Under the pieces are notes generated by a model that saw only the letters and a list, made by a program, of their open reading frames with translations, searched no databases and had not been told where the DNA came from. From Vibrio toranzoniae (lineage in GTDB: Bacteria; Pseudomonadota; Gammaproteobacteria; Enterobacterales; Vibrionaceae), in the NCBI RefSeq assembly GCF_024347655.1, contig NZ_AP025514.1, positions 868,001 to 932,000 on the forward strand: 64,000 nt of DNA, in the 5' to 3' direction. Below, in pieces: positions 17,623-28,172 of the stretch (positions within the stretch are counted from its first letter, which is position 1; each line of letters starts with the position of its first letter). Position numbers and translations under genes: made by a program.

Positions 17623-17643
17623 TCTCGAATCTCGAATCTCGAA
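17623..17643. repeat. 7-bp tandem repeat (TCTCGAA)3
   Basis: Three perfect copies, followed by TCG, lie between the argS stop and its terminator, inside the argS 3' UTR. The unit length equals that of the GATACGA array at 7479-7512. Confidence 0.85.
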
Positions 17644-17647
17644 TCGC

Positions 17648-19381
17648 TTACATGCGCTCTAGCGTGTCGATACCTAGAAGCGATAGACCTTGCTTAATTG
17701 TCTTCGCTGTTAGTGCAGCAAGCTTCAGGCGGCTCTGTTTAACTGTCTCGTCTTCAGCCACAAGGATAGGGCACGCTTCGTAGAAGCTAGAGAACTGACC
17801 AGCAAGTTCGAACAGGTAGCTACACATGATGTGTGGTTGACCTTCACGAGCAACAGAATGCACGGCTTCTTCGAATTGTAGAAGTTTCGCGATAAGCGCT
17901 TTTTCTTTCTCTTCAGTGACTTTGATTGTCCCTTCAAGAGAGTCCATAGAAACGCCAGCTTTAGCGAATACAGAAGCAACACGAGTGTATGCGTACTGCA
18001 TGTATGGTGCCGTGTTGCCTTCGAACGCAAGCATGTTGTCCCAATCGAACACGTAGTCAGTAGTACGGTGCTTAGAAAGGTCTGCGTACTTAACCGCTGC
18101 CATCGCAACCGTGTTCGCGATGGCTTTCTTCTCATCTTCTGCTAGTTCTGGGTTCTTAGACTCGATCAGTTGTGCAGCACGACCTTCTGCTTCATCAAGA
18201 AGATCAGCAAGACGAACCGTACCACCAGCACGAGTTTTGAATGGCTTACCGTCTTTACCTAACATCATGCCGAATGCGTGGTGTTCAAGAGAAACCGATT
18301 CAGGGATGTAACCTGCTTTACGAACGATAGTCCAAGCTTGCATTAAGTGCTGGTGTTGACGTGAGTCGATGAAGTAAAGCACACGGTCTGCGCCTAGTTC
18401 TTCAAAACGGTATTTAGCACAAGCAATGTCGGTTGTTGTGTAAAGGAAGCCGCCGTCGCGCTTCTGGATGATAACGCCCATTGGGTCACCATCTTTGTTT
18501 TTGTATTCGTCTAGGAATACAACTTGTGCGCCGTCATCTTCTTGAGCAATCCCTTTCTCTTTCAAATCCGCAACAATTGTTGGAAGCATGTTGTTGTACA
18601 TGCTTTCGCCCATTACGTTATCACGTGTTAGAGACACGTTTAGACGATCGTAGTTGCGTTGGTTTTGAATCATAGTAACGTCAACTAGCTTCTTCCACAT
18701 CTCTGCGCAGAACTCGTCGCCGCTTTGCAGTTTCACTACGTAGCCACGTGCTTTAAGTGCAAACTCTTCGTCTTCGTCGTAAAGTTTTTTAGATTCACGG
18801 TAGAAGCCTTCAAGGTCAGCAAGTTCCATTGAAACTTCACCAGATTCAGCCTGAACGCGCTCAAGGTTTGCGATAAGCATACCGAATTGAGTACCCCAGT
18901 CACCGATGTGGTTAGCACGGATAACGTTGTGGCCTAAGAATTCTAGAGTACGAACAACCGCATCACCGATGATAGTTGAACGTAGGTGACCAACGTGCAT
19001 TTCTTTCGCTACGTTTGGTGCCGAGTAGTCAGCAACAATAGTTTGCGTTTCAGCAACGGCAACACCAAGGCGAGAGTCAGCTAATGCTGCGTCTGCTTGT
19101 TTTGCTAGGAAAGCTTCATCTAGGAAGATGTTTAGGAAACCAGGGCCGGCGATTTCAACTTTAGAAGCGATACCGTCTAGGTTTAGAACGTCCAATACTT
19201 TTTGAGCAAATTCTCGTGGGTTAGTGCCTAGTCGTTTAGCTACGCCCATAACGCCGTTTGCTTGGTAGTCACCAAATTGTGGTTTTGCAGATTGACGAAC
19301 AGCAGCAGGAGAGCCTGCAGGTGCGCCAGCGGCTTCTAGAGCCTGAGATACTTTGTCATTAATAAGTGCTTGGATATTCAC
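17648..19381 (-). CDS. argS: Arginyl-tRNA synthetase
   Basis: ArgS charges tRNA-Arg and is a class I synthetase that needs the tRNA for amino acid activation. The HIGH-type motif is seen in [19 protein letters not shown], and the N-terminal arginyl-tRNA domain reads [20 protein letters not shown]. The open frame runs further upstream, but a GTG at 19381 gives exactly 577 aa, the length of E. coli ArgS, aligns at its first residues, and has AAGGA a few bases upstream. I therefore choose the GTG. It is divergent from a YecM-like gene, the same neighbourhood as in E. coli. Confidence 0.96.
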   Translation of the reverse strand: MNIQALINDKVSQALEAAGAPAGSPAAVRQSAKPQFGDYQANGVMGVAKRLGTNPREFAQKVLDVLNLDGIASKVEIAGPGFLNIFLDEAFLAKQADAALADSRLGVAVAETQTIVADYSAPNVAKEMHVGHLRSTIIGDAVVRTLEFLGHNVIRANHIGDWGTQFGMLIANLERVQAESGEVSMELADLEGFYRESKKLYDEDEEFALKARGYVVKLQSGDEFCAEMWKKLVDVTMIQNQRNYDRLNVSLTRDNVMGESMYNNMLPTIVADLKEKGIAQEDDGAQVVFLDEYKNKDGDPMGVIIQKRDGGFLYTTTDIACAKYRFEELGADRVLYFIDSRQHQHLMQAWTIVRKAGYIPESVSLEHHAFGMMLGKDGKPFKTRAGGTVRLADLLDEAEGRAAQLIESKNPELAEDEKKAIANTVAMAAVKYADLSKHRTTDYVFDWDNMLAFEGNTAPYMQYAYTRVASVFAKAGVSMDSLEGTIKVTEEKEKALIAKLLQFEEAVHSVAREGQPHIMCSYLFELAGQFSSFYEACPILVAEDETVKQSRLKLAALTAKTIKQGLSLLGIDTLERM

Positions 19382-19728
19382 ACGCGTTTCCTTCAATTCA
19401 AGGATGATAAGAGTGGCTGTTAATTCTTGGTCATTAAATTGGTTAATTATGCTTCTAGTTAACGGTTTAATGCCCAAACTGGCAGCAGACTCTGTTTAAG
19501 TTCATAGAAATGGCGTTAATCATACCAATTTTGTGAGGTTTCTTATAGGTGGAATTGATAGAAAATTAACATTTCATGAGGGGGTTTTGACAAACAACTT
19601 TTGCCAAGTCGAATTTGAATGTTTAAGGAATAGAATGAGCATACTTATTGAGTATTTTTTGCAAAAGCAACGCTTGTTGGAGAAAGCAAAAATGATAACA
19701 TGCAGCTATTAATTGAAAAATACTGGCA
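19382..19728. other. Intergenic region between divergent argS and yecM-like genes
   Basis: There is no gene in these 347 bases. A perfect -35 hexamer TTGACA (19587-19592, plus strand) has no good -10 at 17 bases. ATACT-TATTG-AGTAT followed by TTTTTT (about 19639-19659) is a weak terminator-like hairpin. The argS promoter must read out to the left but was not recognised. Confidence 0.5.
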
Positions 19729-20325
19729 ATGATGATGAGCCTCAAACAAGCCGAACTAGAACCACAACAAATGATTGCCCGCCTTGATACGTTTATGGCG
19801 AAAATTGAGAACCTAGGCAACATACTGGGTTTGGACTTAAACTTTGCTCAAGCGGATCATATTGCGCTAAGAATCAATGAAACAGAACTTGCGAAATCTG
19901 CACATCAAGCATGGTCTGAATACGGTTCTACTATTTCACAGGCGATGATCAACGGTCGTCCTATTGTGGTGTTGGCTTTCGATGATCCATTGCAAAGTCT
20001 TGGCTGGAGCATTGAATGCTTAGAGTTGCCATATCCAGCAGAAGGTAAGATTTACCCAAGCCAAGATTGGGAGCATGTTGAATTCGTGATTCCTTCTCAC
20101 GCGCAAACGGCTGATGAATATTTAGCGGATCTTAAAGAAACCTACCCACAGTTCGCTGCAAAGTTTGAAACTTTGGCGGACCAAGGTATCAAGATCAAAC
20201 TCTCTAGCCCGAAAGGCGAAGGTGAACGTTTGAATAACCCGACGGTTGCATTTAAACATCAAGGGGTTTGCATCAAGTTACACCCTCATTCTTTGAAGAA
20301 GATTGTGGAATCAGAGCAAGCTTAA
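19729..20325 (+). CDS. yecM: VOC family protein, YecM-like
   Basis: The 198-aa protein resembles E. coli YecM, a member of the vicinal-oxygen-chelate fold whose function is not established. Visible features are ADHIALRINETELAKSAHQ near the N-terminus, a central WEHVEFVIPSHAQTADEYL and the C-terminal GVCIKLHPHSLKKIVESE, with conserved His and Glu residues that could bind a metal. E. coli also has yecM next to argS, which supports the name. Three ATGs in a row (19729, 19732, 19735) leave the exact start open. Confidence 0.8.
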   Translation: MMMSLKQAELEPQQMIARLDTFMAKIENLGNILGLDLNFAQADHIALRINETELAKSAHQAWSEYGSTISQAMINGRPIVVLAFDDPLQSLGWSIECLELPYPAEGKIYPSQDWEHVEFVIPSHAQTADEYLADLKETYPQFAAKFETLADQGIKIKLSSPKGEGERLNNPTVAFKHQGVCIKLHPHSLKKIVESEQA

Positions 20326-20346
20326 GCTCACCTGATAATCAGATAC

Positions 20347-20384
20347 AAAAAACGCGTAATGGAGAAATCTTATTACGCGTTTTT
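20347..20384. terminator. Bidirectional terminator between yecM-like gene and purU
   Basis: A-run plus CGCGTAAT (20353-20360) pairs with ATTACGCG (20372-20379) plus TTTTT. It lies between converging genes. Confidence 0.88.
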
Positions 20385-20421
20385 ATGGGTTCTAACGGTA
20401 AGTTGTACTTAAATAAGCGAC

Positions 20422-21261
20422 TTACAGAATCACAGTCTTGTTGCCGTAAACAAACACGTGATCGTTGATCACCTTATTTAGCGCCTTACTCAATACATTC
20501 TTCTCTACGTCACGACCTGCTTGCGCCATGTCTTTCGCGCTGAAGTTGTGATCGACAGGGATAACGTCTTGCTTAATGATCGGGCCTTCGTCCAAATCAT
20601 TAGTCACGAAGTGTGCCGTTGCACCAATGATCTTTACACCGCGCTCATACGCTTGCTGGTATGGTTTTGCACCAATGAATGCAGGTAAAAAGCTGTGGTG
20701 GATATTAATAATCTTGTGGTTGTACTTTTCAACAAATCCCGGAGTAAGCACTCGCATGTACTTCGCCAATACAAGGTAATCAGCTTGATATTGGTCAATC
20801 ACTTCCAGCATCTTTTTCTCATGTTCTTCACGGTTTAGTCCTTCGTGAGCAACATGGTGGTAAGGAATATCAAAACGTTCGGTTAGGCTTTGTAGAATGT
20901 CATAGTTGCCAACAACGGCTGCGATTTCTACGTCTAAACTGCCATCGAAGTTCTTCATTAGAATGTCGCCAAGGCAGTGCGCTTCTTTGGTTACAAGTAT
21001 CACAACACGCTTGCGAGAAGAGCTCATTAGTTTACGTTTCGCATTTTCTGGCAGCGCTTGGTCTAAATCAGCTAGCAAGGTTTCGTCATTGAAATACCCT
21101 TCTAGCTCAGTACGCATGAAAAAGTGACCACTTGTGTTATCTACGAACTCATTGTTGTGGACAATATTGAGTTGGTGCTTGTAACAAATGTTGGTGATTT
21201 TTGAGATGAGGCCAGGGGCATCAGTACAATGTGTTAGTAAAGTTTTTCTTTCCATTTGCAT
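20422..21261 (-). CDS. purU: Formyltetrahydrofolate deformylase
   Basis: PurU hydrolyses 10-formyl-tetrahydrofolate to formate and tetrahydrofolate, supplying formate to PurT and balancing one-carbon pools. The N-terminal ACT domain reads LLTHCTDAPGLISKITNICY. The C-terminal formyltransferase-like domain shows NIHHSFLPAFIGAKPYQQA and GATAHFVTNDLDEGPIIKQD, with the catalytic Asn-His-Asp pattern. At 279 aa it is nearly the E. coli length. A second ATG two codons downstream (21255) is possible. Confidence 0.96.
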   Translation of the reverse strand: MQMERKTLLTHCTDAPGLISKITNICYKHQLNIVHNNEFVDNTSGHFFMRTELEGYFNDETLLADLDQALPENAKRKLMSSSRKRVVILVTKEAHCLGDILMKNFDGSLDVEIAAVVGNYDILQSLTERFDIPYHHVAHEGLNREEHEKKMLEVIDQYQADYLVLAKYMRVLTPGFVEKYNHKIINIHHSFLPAFIGAKPYQQAYERGVKIIGATAHFVTNDLDEGPIIKQDVIPVDHNFSAKDMAQAGRDVEKNVLSKALNKVINDHVFVYGNKTVIL

Positions 21262-21571
21262 CTTACTTCCATGAAATATTTTTATTTTTCAAATTAAATG
21301 CAGGCCGTCGAACGGTGAACTGAGCTGCAATATCACCGTTATAATTAATCTATTATCAAGTTGGTTTCAACAAATTCTGCCGCGTTATCTCGTTATTTGA
21401 ATCGTAAGTAGTTCAACAGCCCTTTTGTTTGTTTTGGGCTAGGTTGGTAAGAAGAGCTTAGCCTGCCATGTTTTATTCGATAGACTCCTCCTGTGATCAG
21501 TCATTTCTGATTCGCGCCAGCTCATTAAACCTGCCATAATTCGCCTTCTATTTTTCTAAATCTCGTACTCT
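21262..21571. other. Intergenic region between divergent purU and yoaA
   Basis: No gene is seen. TATAAT at 21340-21345 on the plus strand could be a -10 box, with no clear -35. No strong hairpin or known operator was recognised. Confidence 0.4.
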
Positions 21572-23500
21572 ATGATATCTAAAACGTTTTCTGCTGATGG
21601 CGCTCTGGGCAAAGCAATCCCTGGGTTTCAACCAAGACAAGCTCAGTTGGACATGGCTGAAGCCGTTTTACAGGCCATTCAGCAACAGAGCCAATTAGTT
21701 GTTGAAGCGGGAACAGGTACCGGTAAAACGTTTGCTTACTTAGTGCCTGCGCTGCTTAGTGGCAAGAAAACCATTATTAGTACGGGGTCTAAAAACCTTC
21801 AAGAACAGCTGTTTCATCGCGATTTACCATTAATGGTCGATGCGCTTGGTTTTTATGGTCAGGTTGCATTACTCAAAGGACGTTCAAACTATTTGTGTTT
21901 GGACAGGCTGAGTCGTCAAATGATCGAGAGTCATGGTACCCATACCGACCCAACGCTGTTAGCGCAACTGGTGAAAGTTCGTAGTTGGTCGTCAGCGACA
22001 CAAACGGGTGACTTAGGGGATTGTGATGATATCGCGGAAGACAGCCCAATCATTCCTACAATTACCTCAACCAATGACAACTGCTTAGGGAAAGAGTGCC
22101 CAAGCTACACCGATTGCTTTGTGCTGAAAGCGCGTAAAAAAGCGATGGATTCCGATGTGGTCGTCGTAAACCACCACCTTTTCCTAGCGGATTTAGCGAT
22201 TAAAGAAACCGGATTTGGTGAACTGATTCCTGAAGCCGATGTGTTTATCTTCGATGAAGCGCATCAGCTTCCCGATATTGCTAGCCAATACTTTGGTCAG
22301 TCTGTGTCGAGCCGACAGATCAATGAGCTCGCTAAAGACATCGAGATCGCCTACCGAACTGAAGCCAAAGACATGCGTCAGTTACAAAAGGTAGGGGACC
22401 GGCTCGTTCAGTCTGCCGCCGATCTACGTATTGTCTTGGGCGATACGGGCTTTCGTGGTAACTGGCGTGAGGCCTTAAAATCGGAGTCGATCGCCAGAGA
22501 ACTTGTTCGTCTACAAGATGCGCTGCAACTGGCCGTTGATGTATTGAAATTAGCATTGGGTCGAAGCCAACTGTTAGACACCGCTTTCGAACGTGCAAAC
22601 ATGATTAAGTCACGCATTGAACGTGTGTGCGATGTGTCGATTACGGGATACTCTTATTGGTATGACACAACACCAAGGCAATTCGCTTTGCACATCACAC
22701 CACTCTCGGTAGCGGATAAATTCCACGAGCAAATCGAACTTAAACCGGGCGCTTGGGTATTCACCTCTGCAACCTTGGCGGTGTCGGATGATTTCGACCA
22801 TTTTACCTCGCGACTTGGCTTAAAGCCGTCGGCTCAGTTTTCACTGCCGAGCCCATTTGATTATCCGAATCAGGCACGTTTGTGTGTGCCTCGTTATCTT
22901 CCTGAACCGAATAGCCCGGGCTTGGCGGATAAGTTGGTTCGAATGCTGACTCCGGTGATCGAGCAAAACCAAGGCCGCTGTTTCTTCTTGTGTACTTCAC
23001 ACAGCATGATGAAAGAGTTGGGCGAGCGATTCCGAGAAACCCTCTCGGTTCCTGTTCTATTGCAAGGTGAGACAAGCAAGCAAAAAACCTTAGCCGAATT
23101 CATGGAATTAGGTAACGCATTGCTCGTCGCGACAGGCGCTTTCTGGGAAGGGATAGATGTTAGGGGCGATGCATTAAGCTGTGTTATCATCGATAAATTG
23201 CCCTTTACGGCCCCTGATGACCCTTTACTTAAGGCTCGAATCGAGGACTGTAAGCTAAAAGGGGGTGATCCTTTTGCTCAAGTGCAGTTGCCAGACGCAG
23301 TGATTACCTTGAAACAAGGTGTCGGCCGATTGATACGTGACAAGCGCGATAATGGCGCTTTGATTATTTGCGATAACCGATTGGTGACTCGCGATTACGG
23401 AGGCATATTTTTGGCGAGTTTACCGCCTATCCCTCGTACACGTGACTTAGGGATCATTAAAGAATTCTTAGCTAAAGACCATTCAACCGCTGCTGAGTAA
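21572..23500 (+). CDS. yoaA: ATP-dependent DNA helicase YoaA (XPD/DinG family)
   Basis: YoaA is an Fe-S helicase of superfamily 2; in E. coli it works with HolC on damaged forks. Walker A reads VVEAGTGTGKTFAYLVPALL. Four cysteines of the Fe-S domain are seen: one in SNYLCLDRLSRQ, then three in NCLGKECPSYTDCFVLKA. The Walker B / DEAH box is VFIFDEAHQLPD, and motif VI is QGVGRLIRD near the C-terminus. The 642 aa match E. coli YoaA (about 636). tsaB follows 59 bases later, as in E. coli. Confidence 0.93.
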   Translation: MISKTFSADGALGKAIPGFQPRQAQLDMAEAVLQAIQQQSQLVVEAGTGTGKTFAYLVPALLSGKKTIISTGSKNLQEQLFHRDLPLMVDALGFYGQVALLKGRSNYLCLDRLSRQMIESHGTHTDPTLLAQLVKVRSWSSATQTGDLGDCDDIAEDSPIIPTITSTNDNCLGKECPSYTDCFVLKARKKAMDSDVVVVNHHLFLADLAIKETGFGELIPEADVFIFDEAHQLPDIASQYFGQSVSSRQINELAKDIEIAYRTEAKDMRQLQKVGDRLVQSAADLRIVLGDTGFRGNWREALKSESIARELVRLQDALQLAVDVLKLALGRSQLLDTAFERANMIKSRIERVCDVSITGYSYWYDTTPRQFALHITPLSVADKFHEQIELKPGAWVFTSATLAVSDDFDHFTSRLGLKPSAQFSLPSPFDYPNQARLCVPRYLPEPNSPGLADKLVRMLTPVIEQNQGRCFFLCTSHSMMKELGERFRETLSVPVLLQGETSKQKTLAEFMELGNALLVATGAFWEGIDVRGDALSCVIIDKLPFTAPDDPLLKARIEDCKLKGGDPFAQVQLPDAVITLKQGVGRLIRDKRDNGALIICDNRLVTRDYGGIFLASLPPIPRTRDLGIIKEFLAKDHSTAAE

Positions 23501-23559
23501 TTGGCATTGTTGAGTTTAGCCATTATTTTTAGATTAGATAACGAATATTTGAGACACGA

Positions 23560-24261
23560 ATGAGCGCGAAAATTCTTGCAGTAGATACCGCAACTGAAAA
23601 CTGTTCAGTTGCACTAGTAATGGGTGACCAGGTGTTCGCACGTAGCGAAGAGGCTCCTCGAGACCATACGAAAAAAATTCTACCTATGGTTGATGAAGTA
23701 CTGAAAGAAGCGAATGTCGCTTTAACCGATATTGATGCTATCGCGTTTGGTCAAGGCCCAGGCAGCTTCACGGGTGTACGTATTGGTATTGGCATTGCTC
23801 AAGGCTTGGCTTTTGGCGCGGATTTACCAATGATCGGTGTCTCTACACTGACAGCGATGGCGCAAGGCAGCTACCGTAAATTTGGTGAAACTCATGTAGC
23901 AACAGCGATTGATGCGCGTATGAGTGAAGTGTACTGGGCTCGTTATAGCCGTGAACAAGACGGTCGTTGGACGGCAGTTGATGCTGAATGTGTCACACCA
24001 CCAAGCGAATTGGCTGCGCAGCTTGAAGCGGACTCTGAAACATGGGCAAAAGTTGGCACTGGTTGGGAAGCGTACGCAGAACATATGGATACGCTAGCGA
24101 TCAACACCAAAGCGTGTGAAGTGCTATTCCCAGAAGCTCAAGATATGGCGTTCCTTGCTCAATTTGCTTATGCAGAAGGCAAAGCGGTTGCAGCTGAAGA
24201 GTCTGAGCCAGTTTATCTTCGTGACAAAGTGACGTGGAAGAAACTGCCAGGTCGCGAATAA
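23560..24261 (+). CDS. tsaB: tRNA threonylcarbamoyladenosine biosynthesis protein TsaB
   Basis: TsaB (YeaZ) is the non-catalytic partner of TsaD in the t6A synthesis complex TsaBDE. It has the ASKHA fold with the N-terminal [15 protein letters not shown] strand-loop and the family hallmark [20 protein letters not shown]. At 233 aa it is normal length. A hairpin terminator follows, so the downstream genes need another promoter. Confidence 0.95.
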   Translation: MSAKILAVDTATENCSVALVMGDQVFARSEEAPRDHTKKILPMVDEVLKEANVALTDIDAIAFGQGPGSFTGVRIGIGIAQGLAFGADLPMIGVSTLTAMAQGSYRKFGETHVATAIDARMSEVYWARYSREQDGRWTAVDAECVTPPSELAAQLEADSETWAKVGTGWEAYAEHMDTLAINTKACEVLFPEAQDMAFLAQFAYAEGKAVAAEESEPVYLRDKVTWKKLPGRE

Positions 24262-24289
24262 GCGGCTAGTTTGTGAGTAAACTACAATT

Positions 24290-24316
24290 AAGGCGTGTTG
24301 TTTCACGCCTTGTTTT
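24290..24316 (+). terminator. Terminator after tsaB
   Basis: AAGGCGTG (24290-24297), loop TTGTTT, CACGCCTT (24304-24311), then GTTTT. Confidence 0.75.
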
Positions 24317-24394
24317 GGTTCTGTCATTCATTTCACAGAGCCAAAATTAAAACAGATAAAGAATCATTAAACTCAGGTACAAAATTCCTTAAGC

Positions 24395-24700
24395 ATGGTT
24401 TCAATAAACGGCTTACCTCCTTCTTCGATAGGCAATACATCCAAAACCAATCGAACCAATAAAAAGAATGAGGTAAAAAAAGGCGATGCAAAAACCTCAG
24501 TTGGTCAGCCAACTAAGGTTGCGAATGCTGTCTCGCATTCCATTCGCCAAGTCAAAGAATCTGAGATTCACAAAGCTCAGGTTCAATATGATCTTCCAGA
24601 AGGGCGTGGACGCCGTGCGATGGAGGAGTATATGGATGTGATGAATCAAGCTAAAAAAGAGGAACTTGCGAAGCTTATTGGGGTCGACATTTATATATAG
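24395..24700 (+). CDS. Uncharacterised 101-aa protein
   Basis: I do not recognise a function. The first 50 residues are polar and lysine/asparagine-rich (NTSKTNRTNKKNEVKKGDAK) and look disordered. The C-terminal 45 residues (from VQYDLPEGRGRRAMEEYMDV, then NQAKKEELAKLIGVDIYI) are probably helical and look like the conserved part. There is no signal peptide, membrane helix or cysteine. It sits between tsaB and the slp gene, where E. coli has no gene, and a terminator precedes it. The extended frame, normal codon use and conserved-looking tail make it a likely real gene. Confidence 0.7.
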   Translation: MVSINGLPPSSIGNTSKTNRTNKKNEVKKGDAKTSVGQPTKVANAVSHSIRQVKESEIHKAQVQYDLPEGRGRRAMEEYMDVMNQAKKEELAKLIGVDIYI

Positions 24701-24739
24701 CTTTGTGCTTTCATTTCTCCTGTTCTAAGGATCAGCATT

Positions 24740-25300
24740 ATGTTTTCTCTCATGTCTAAATCTCGCTTATTTTTCCTTGTTGCCTTCTCTTTGATGGTGA
24801 TGGGGTGCTCATCCCTACCTGAAGAACTGAATGCAAACTCTGAACAAGTGGTAACCGATTACCAAGAGTGGGTAAACACAGTACCAGACGCTGGTGATGT
24901 TCGTTTAGGTGGTGTGATTGCCAAGGTAACAAACTTACAAGATAAGACTCGAGTTGAAGTGGTTAATATGCCGATCTCAAGCAGCGGTAAGCCTGATATT
25001 GATGCTGAGCCCAAAGGCCGTTTTGTTGCTTATATCGATGGTTATGTTGAGCCATTGAGTTTTGCGGAAGGTCGTTTAGTGACCTTAGTGGGAACATCAA
25101 ATGGCACGGAAGATGGTATTATTGGTGATTATCCTTACACCTTTCCAGTGATGAATGTATATAACCAACGACTGTGGAAAATCACAGAGCGAGTCGTGAT
25201 CAACGACTTTGTACCAACGTATTATTCTTGTCGCAGTCTACATTGCCGTAGCTTCCAAACTATGCCTCAGCACGGGCGTGTGATTCAAGATGTGGAATAG
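24740..25300 (+). CDS. Slp/YeaY family outer membrane lipoprotein
   Basis: The N-terminus is a lipoprotein signal: a short basic stretch, a hydrophobic core (LFFLVAFSLMVMG) and Cys followed by SSLPEELN, so Cys would be lipidated. The Slp domain follows (DYQEWVNTVPDAGDVRLGGV ... WKITERVVINDFVPTYYSCR). AAGGA at 24727-24731 lies 8 bases before the ATG at 24740; another ATG is at 24752. E. coli has its homologue yeaY at the same place between tsaB and fadD. The role of Slp proteins is not settled, beyond stationary-phase and starvation induction in E. coli. Confidence 0.87.
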   Translation: MFSLMSKSRLFFLVAFSLMVMGCSSLPEELNANSEQVVTDYQEWVNTVPDAGDVRLGGVIAKVTNLQDKTRVEVVNMPISSSGKPDIDAEPKGRFVAYIDGYVEPLSFAEGRLVTLVGTSNGTEDGIIGDYPYTFPVMNVYNQRLWKITERVVINDFVPTYYSCRSLHCRSFQTMPQHGRVIQDVE

Positions 25301-25347
25301 TCGAGCCTTCATTCGACAAACTCAACTATAGGGGCAACATACAATCA

Positions 25348-26229
25348 ATGATTGAAAAGTCATATTCCCTCGCGAGCGGGACGCTTGCTACACAACAGAT
25401 TGGAAACCCAAAAACGACCGCAATGACGGTCGTTTTTATTCATGGTTGGTTAGATAATTCCGCGAGTTTCTCTTCTGTTCTCTCTAATCTAGCAACACTT
25501 TCACCAAACTCTCACTTGGTTGCGATTGATCTCTTTGGTCATGGCTTTTCGTCGCATAAGACGGACAGTTACTACCCGTTTCACGACTATATCGATGATT
25601 TGCACCAGTTGGTGATGAAATTATCGCCAAACAGACTGGTGTTAGTAGGACATTCACTTGGTGCATTGATCGCAAGTTGCTATAGTGCCGCCTTTCCTGA
25701 AAAGGTGTCAGGATTAATTCAAATTGAAGGTCACGGACCTCTTTCAGAAGCTCCCCAAGAAACGGTCTCTCGCTTGAGAGATGGGGTACTCAGTCGTCTT
25801 CGACAGCGAAGAAAGCCTTCACGTCTTCTAGCAAACCTTGAGGACGCTATTAAACTGAGAGCTCACGCCAATCAAATCAATGCTGAATTAATCGCTCCTA
25901 TTGTTGAGCGAGGGGTTATTGAGCAAGGAATTGTTAATCAAGGTACTGCTGAACTAGAAAACGCCTGGCAATGGCGATGCGACCCAAAGCTTAAATGTGA
26001 CTCGTTGTATCGCATGTCACAGGCGCATACCGAAGCGATTATGGCGGCTATTGAATGCCCTCAATTAATAATTTTAGGGAATGATGGATTTCGACATTTG
26101 CGGCACAATCGCTACAAATCAGCCCATAATTCTCTGAATGTAGAGACGATCCCTGGCGGACATCATTGTCATTTAGAGAGCCCAGAGCTAGTTTCAGAAC
26201 TAATTCTTGGTGTAGTTAACAAAATTTAA
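25348..26229 (+). CDS. Alpha/beta hydrolase
   Basis: This is a 293-aa cytoplasmic alpha/beta hydrolase. The oxyanion-hole segment is FIHGWLDNSASF and the nucleophile elbow is VGHSLGALIASC with the catalytic Ser. An acid is likely in the IILGNDGF strand, and the catalytic His lies in GGHHCHLESP near the C-terminus. The substrate is unknown. It lies between an Slp lipoprotein and fadD; a link to acyl chain turnover is only suggested by position. Confidence 0.88.
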   Translation: MIEKSYSLASGTLATQQIGNPKTTAMTVVFIHGWLDNSASFSSVLSNLATLSPNSHLVAIDLFGHGFSSHKTDSYYPFHDYIDDLHQLVMKLSPNRLVLVGHSLGALIASCYSAAFPEKVSGLIQIEGHGPLSEAPQETVSRLRDGVLSRLRQRRKPSRLLANLEDAIKLRAHANQINAELIAPIVERGVIEQGIVNQGTAELENAWQWRCDPKLKCDSLYRMSQAHTEAIMAAIECPQLIILGNDGFRHLRHNRYKSAHNSLNVETIPGGHHCHLESPELVSELILGVVNKI

Positions 26230-26334
26230 ACAAGTGTTTGAGCCTTTTAGTGCTCATGCTCTAAAGCTGTGCTGTAATACTGCTATGATAAATAGCGGCG
26301 AGCAGTCGTCAGCTGATAAACGAGGAGTAACATC

Positions 26335-28029
26335 GTGGATAAACCTTGGCTTTCACGTTATCCAAGTGGCGTACCAGAGACGATCAACCCAGATCAGTAC
26401 CAATCTCTTGTAGAAATGTTTGAACAGTCGGTACAAAAGTTCGCGGACCAACCTGCATTCGAAAACATGGGGTCGATAATGACATTCCGTAAGCTTGAAG
26501 AGCGCAGCCGTGCTTTTGCCGCTTATTTACAGAATGATCTGAAACTGAAGAAAGGCGATCGTGTTGCATTGATGATGCCTAACCTGTTGCAATACCCAAT
26601 TGCACTTTTTGGAGTATTGCGTGCTGGTATGATTGCTGTGAACGTCAATCCACTGTACACACCCCGAGAGCTTGAACATCAACTGAACGATTCTGGTGCA
26701 AAGGCGATTGTTATCGTTTCAAATTTTGCGAGCACGTTAGAGAAAGTCGTTGATAACACGCCAGTTAAACATGTTGTACTCACCAGTTTAGGGCAAATGC
26801 TGCCACGCGCTAAAGGTACGATTGTCGACTTCGTAGTGAAATACGTAAAAGGCATGGTGCCTAAGTATGATCTACCGGGGGCTATCTCCTTTAGAAAAGC
26901 ACTACATAAAGGTCGCCGTCTTCAGTATGTGAAGCCTTTCATGGCTGGCGATGACATTGCATTCCTTCAGTACACAGGTGGTACAACTGGCGTAGCAAAG
27001 GGCGCCATTTTAACGCACCGCAATATGATCGCGAACGTACTTCAAGCAAAAGGCGCATACGGCCCTGTATTGCAAGAAGGTCGTGAGTTGGTCGTAACGG
27101 CACTGCCGCTTTACCACGTGTTTGCTCTTACCGTGAACTGCTTGCTGTTTGTTGAGATGGGGGGGCGCAACCTTCTAATTACTAACCCTCGTGACATTCC
27201 TGGCTTTATTAAAGAGCTGCAAAAGGTTCCGTTTACTGCAATCACAGGTGTCAATACACTGTTCAATGCGCTAGTAAATAATGAAGATTTCCACGAGTTA
27301 GATTTCAGTAATCTACGTCTATCTGTTGGTGGTGGTATGGCGGTTCAGCGCTCTGTTGCTGAGAAATGGAAGAAAGTGACAGGTATTCACTTGCTGGAAG
27401 GTTATGGTTTAACTGAATGTGCTCCGCTAGTTACAGGTAATCCATATGACCTGAAAGACTACACCGGTGCAATTGGCCTACCAGTACCGTCGACAGAAGT
27501 ACGTATTGTTGATGATGAAAGTAAAGTCGTAGCCAATGACCAAGTAGGTGAGTTGCAAGTTCGTGGCCCTCAAGTGATGCAAGGCTACTGGCAGCGCCCA
27601 GAAGCGACCAAAGAAGTCATCGACCAAGATGGTTGGTTGTCTACGGGTGACATCGTTAAGTTCGATGACGAAGGCTTGCTGCATATTGTTGACCGTAAGA
27701 AAGACATGATTTTGGTGTCTGGCTTTAACGTTTACCCGAATGAGATTGAAGACGTCGTGGCTCTGCATGGTAAAGTGCTGGAAGTGGCAGCTATCGGTCA
27801 ACCTCACGAAGTGTCCGGTGAGCTGGTTAAAATCTACGTTGTGAAGCGTGACCCTAGCCTGACCAAAGAAGACATTATCGCGCACTGTCGTGAGCACTTA
27901 ACGGGTTATAAGATCCCTAAATTAGTCGAGTTCAGAGAAGACCTGCCAAAGACTAACGTAGGTAAGATCTTACGCCGCGTGCTACGTGAAGAGAACGATG
28001 CAGAGCTTGCGAAACGTGCGAGCGAATAA
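26335..28029 (+). CDS. fadD: Long-chain fatty acid-CoA ligase
   Basis: FadD activates exogenous long-chain fatty acids to acyl-CoA with ATP at the inner membrane, driving uptake and beta-oxidation. The adenylate-forming signature reads [18 protein letters not shown], followed by the motif [11 protein letters not shown] and the C-terminal hinge [21 protein letters not shown]. The start is GTG, preceded by GAGGAGTAACATC, and the protein [14 protein letters not shown] aligns with the family. At 564 aa it is full length (E. coli 561). rnd follows, as in E. coli. Confidence 0.97.
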   Translation: MDKPWLSRYPSGVPETINPDQYQSLVEMFEQSVQKFADQPAFENMGSIMTFRKLEERSRAFAAYLQNDLKLKKGDRVALMMPNLLQYPIALFGVLRAGMIAVNVNPLYTPRELEHQLNDSGAKAIVIVSNFASTLEKVVDNTPVKHVVLTSLGQMLPRAKGTIVDFVVKYVKGMVPKYDLPGAISFRKALHKGRRLQYVKPFMAGDDIAFLQYTGGTTGVAKGAILTHRNMIANVLQAKGAYGPVLQEGRELVVTALPLYHVFALTVNCLLFVEMGGRNLLITNPRDIPGFIKELQKVPFTAITGVNTLFNALVNNEDFHELDFSNLRLSVGGGMAVQRSVAEKWKKVTGIHLLEGYGLTECAPLVTGNPYDLKDYTGAIGLPVPSTEVRIVDDESKVVANDQVGELQVRGPQVMQGYWQRPEATKEVIDQDGWLSTGDIVKFDDEGLLHIVDRKKDMILVSGFNVYPNEIEDVVALHGKVLEVAAIGQPHEVSGELVKIYVVKRDPSLTKEDIIAHCREHLTGYKIPKLVEFREDLPKTNVGKILRRVLREENDAELAKRASE

Positions 28030-28108
28030 TAAGCCAATGATGAGAAATCACTGCACAAGAAACCATTCAGGCGCTTAACCTAAGCGATCGTTGAAAAATG
28101 GTGTTAGA

Positions 28109-28135
28109 ATGCCGACAGTTAATGTCGGCATTTTT
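28109..28135 (+). terminator. Terminator after fadD
   Basis: ATGCCGACA (28109-28117), loop GTTAA, TGTCGGCAT (28123-28131), then Ts. It lies 37 bases before rnd. Confidence 0.85.
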
Positions 28136-28172
28136 GTGTCCGGCGATCAAATAGAAACCAGTGAGAGCTTTT

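Noticed and set aside
19639..19659. Small RNA terminator in the argS-yecM gap
   Set aside because: The stem has only five A/T-rich pairs and no promoter or transcript body could be recognised upstream.
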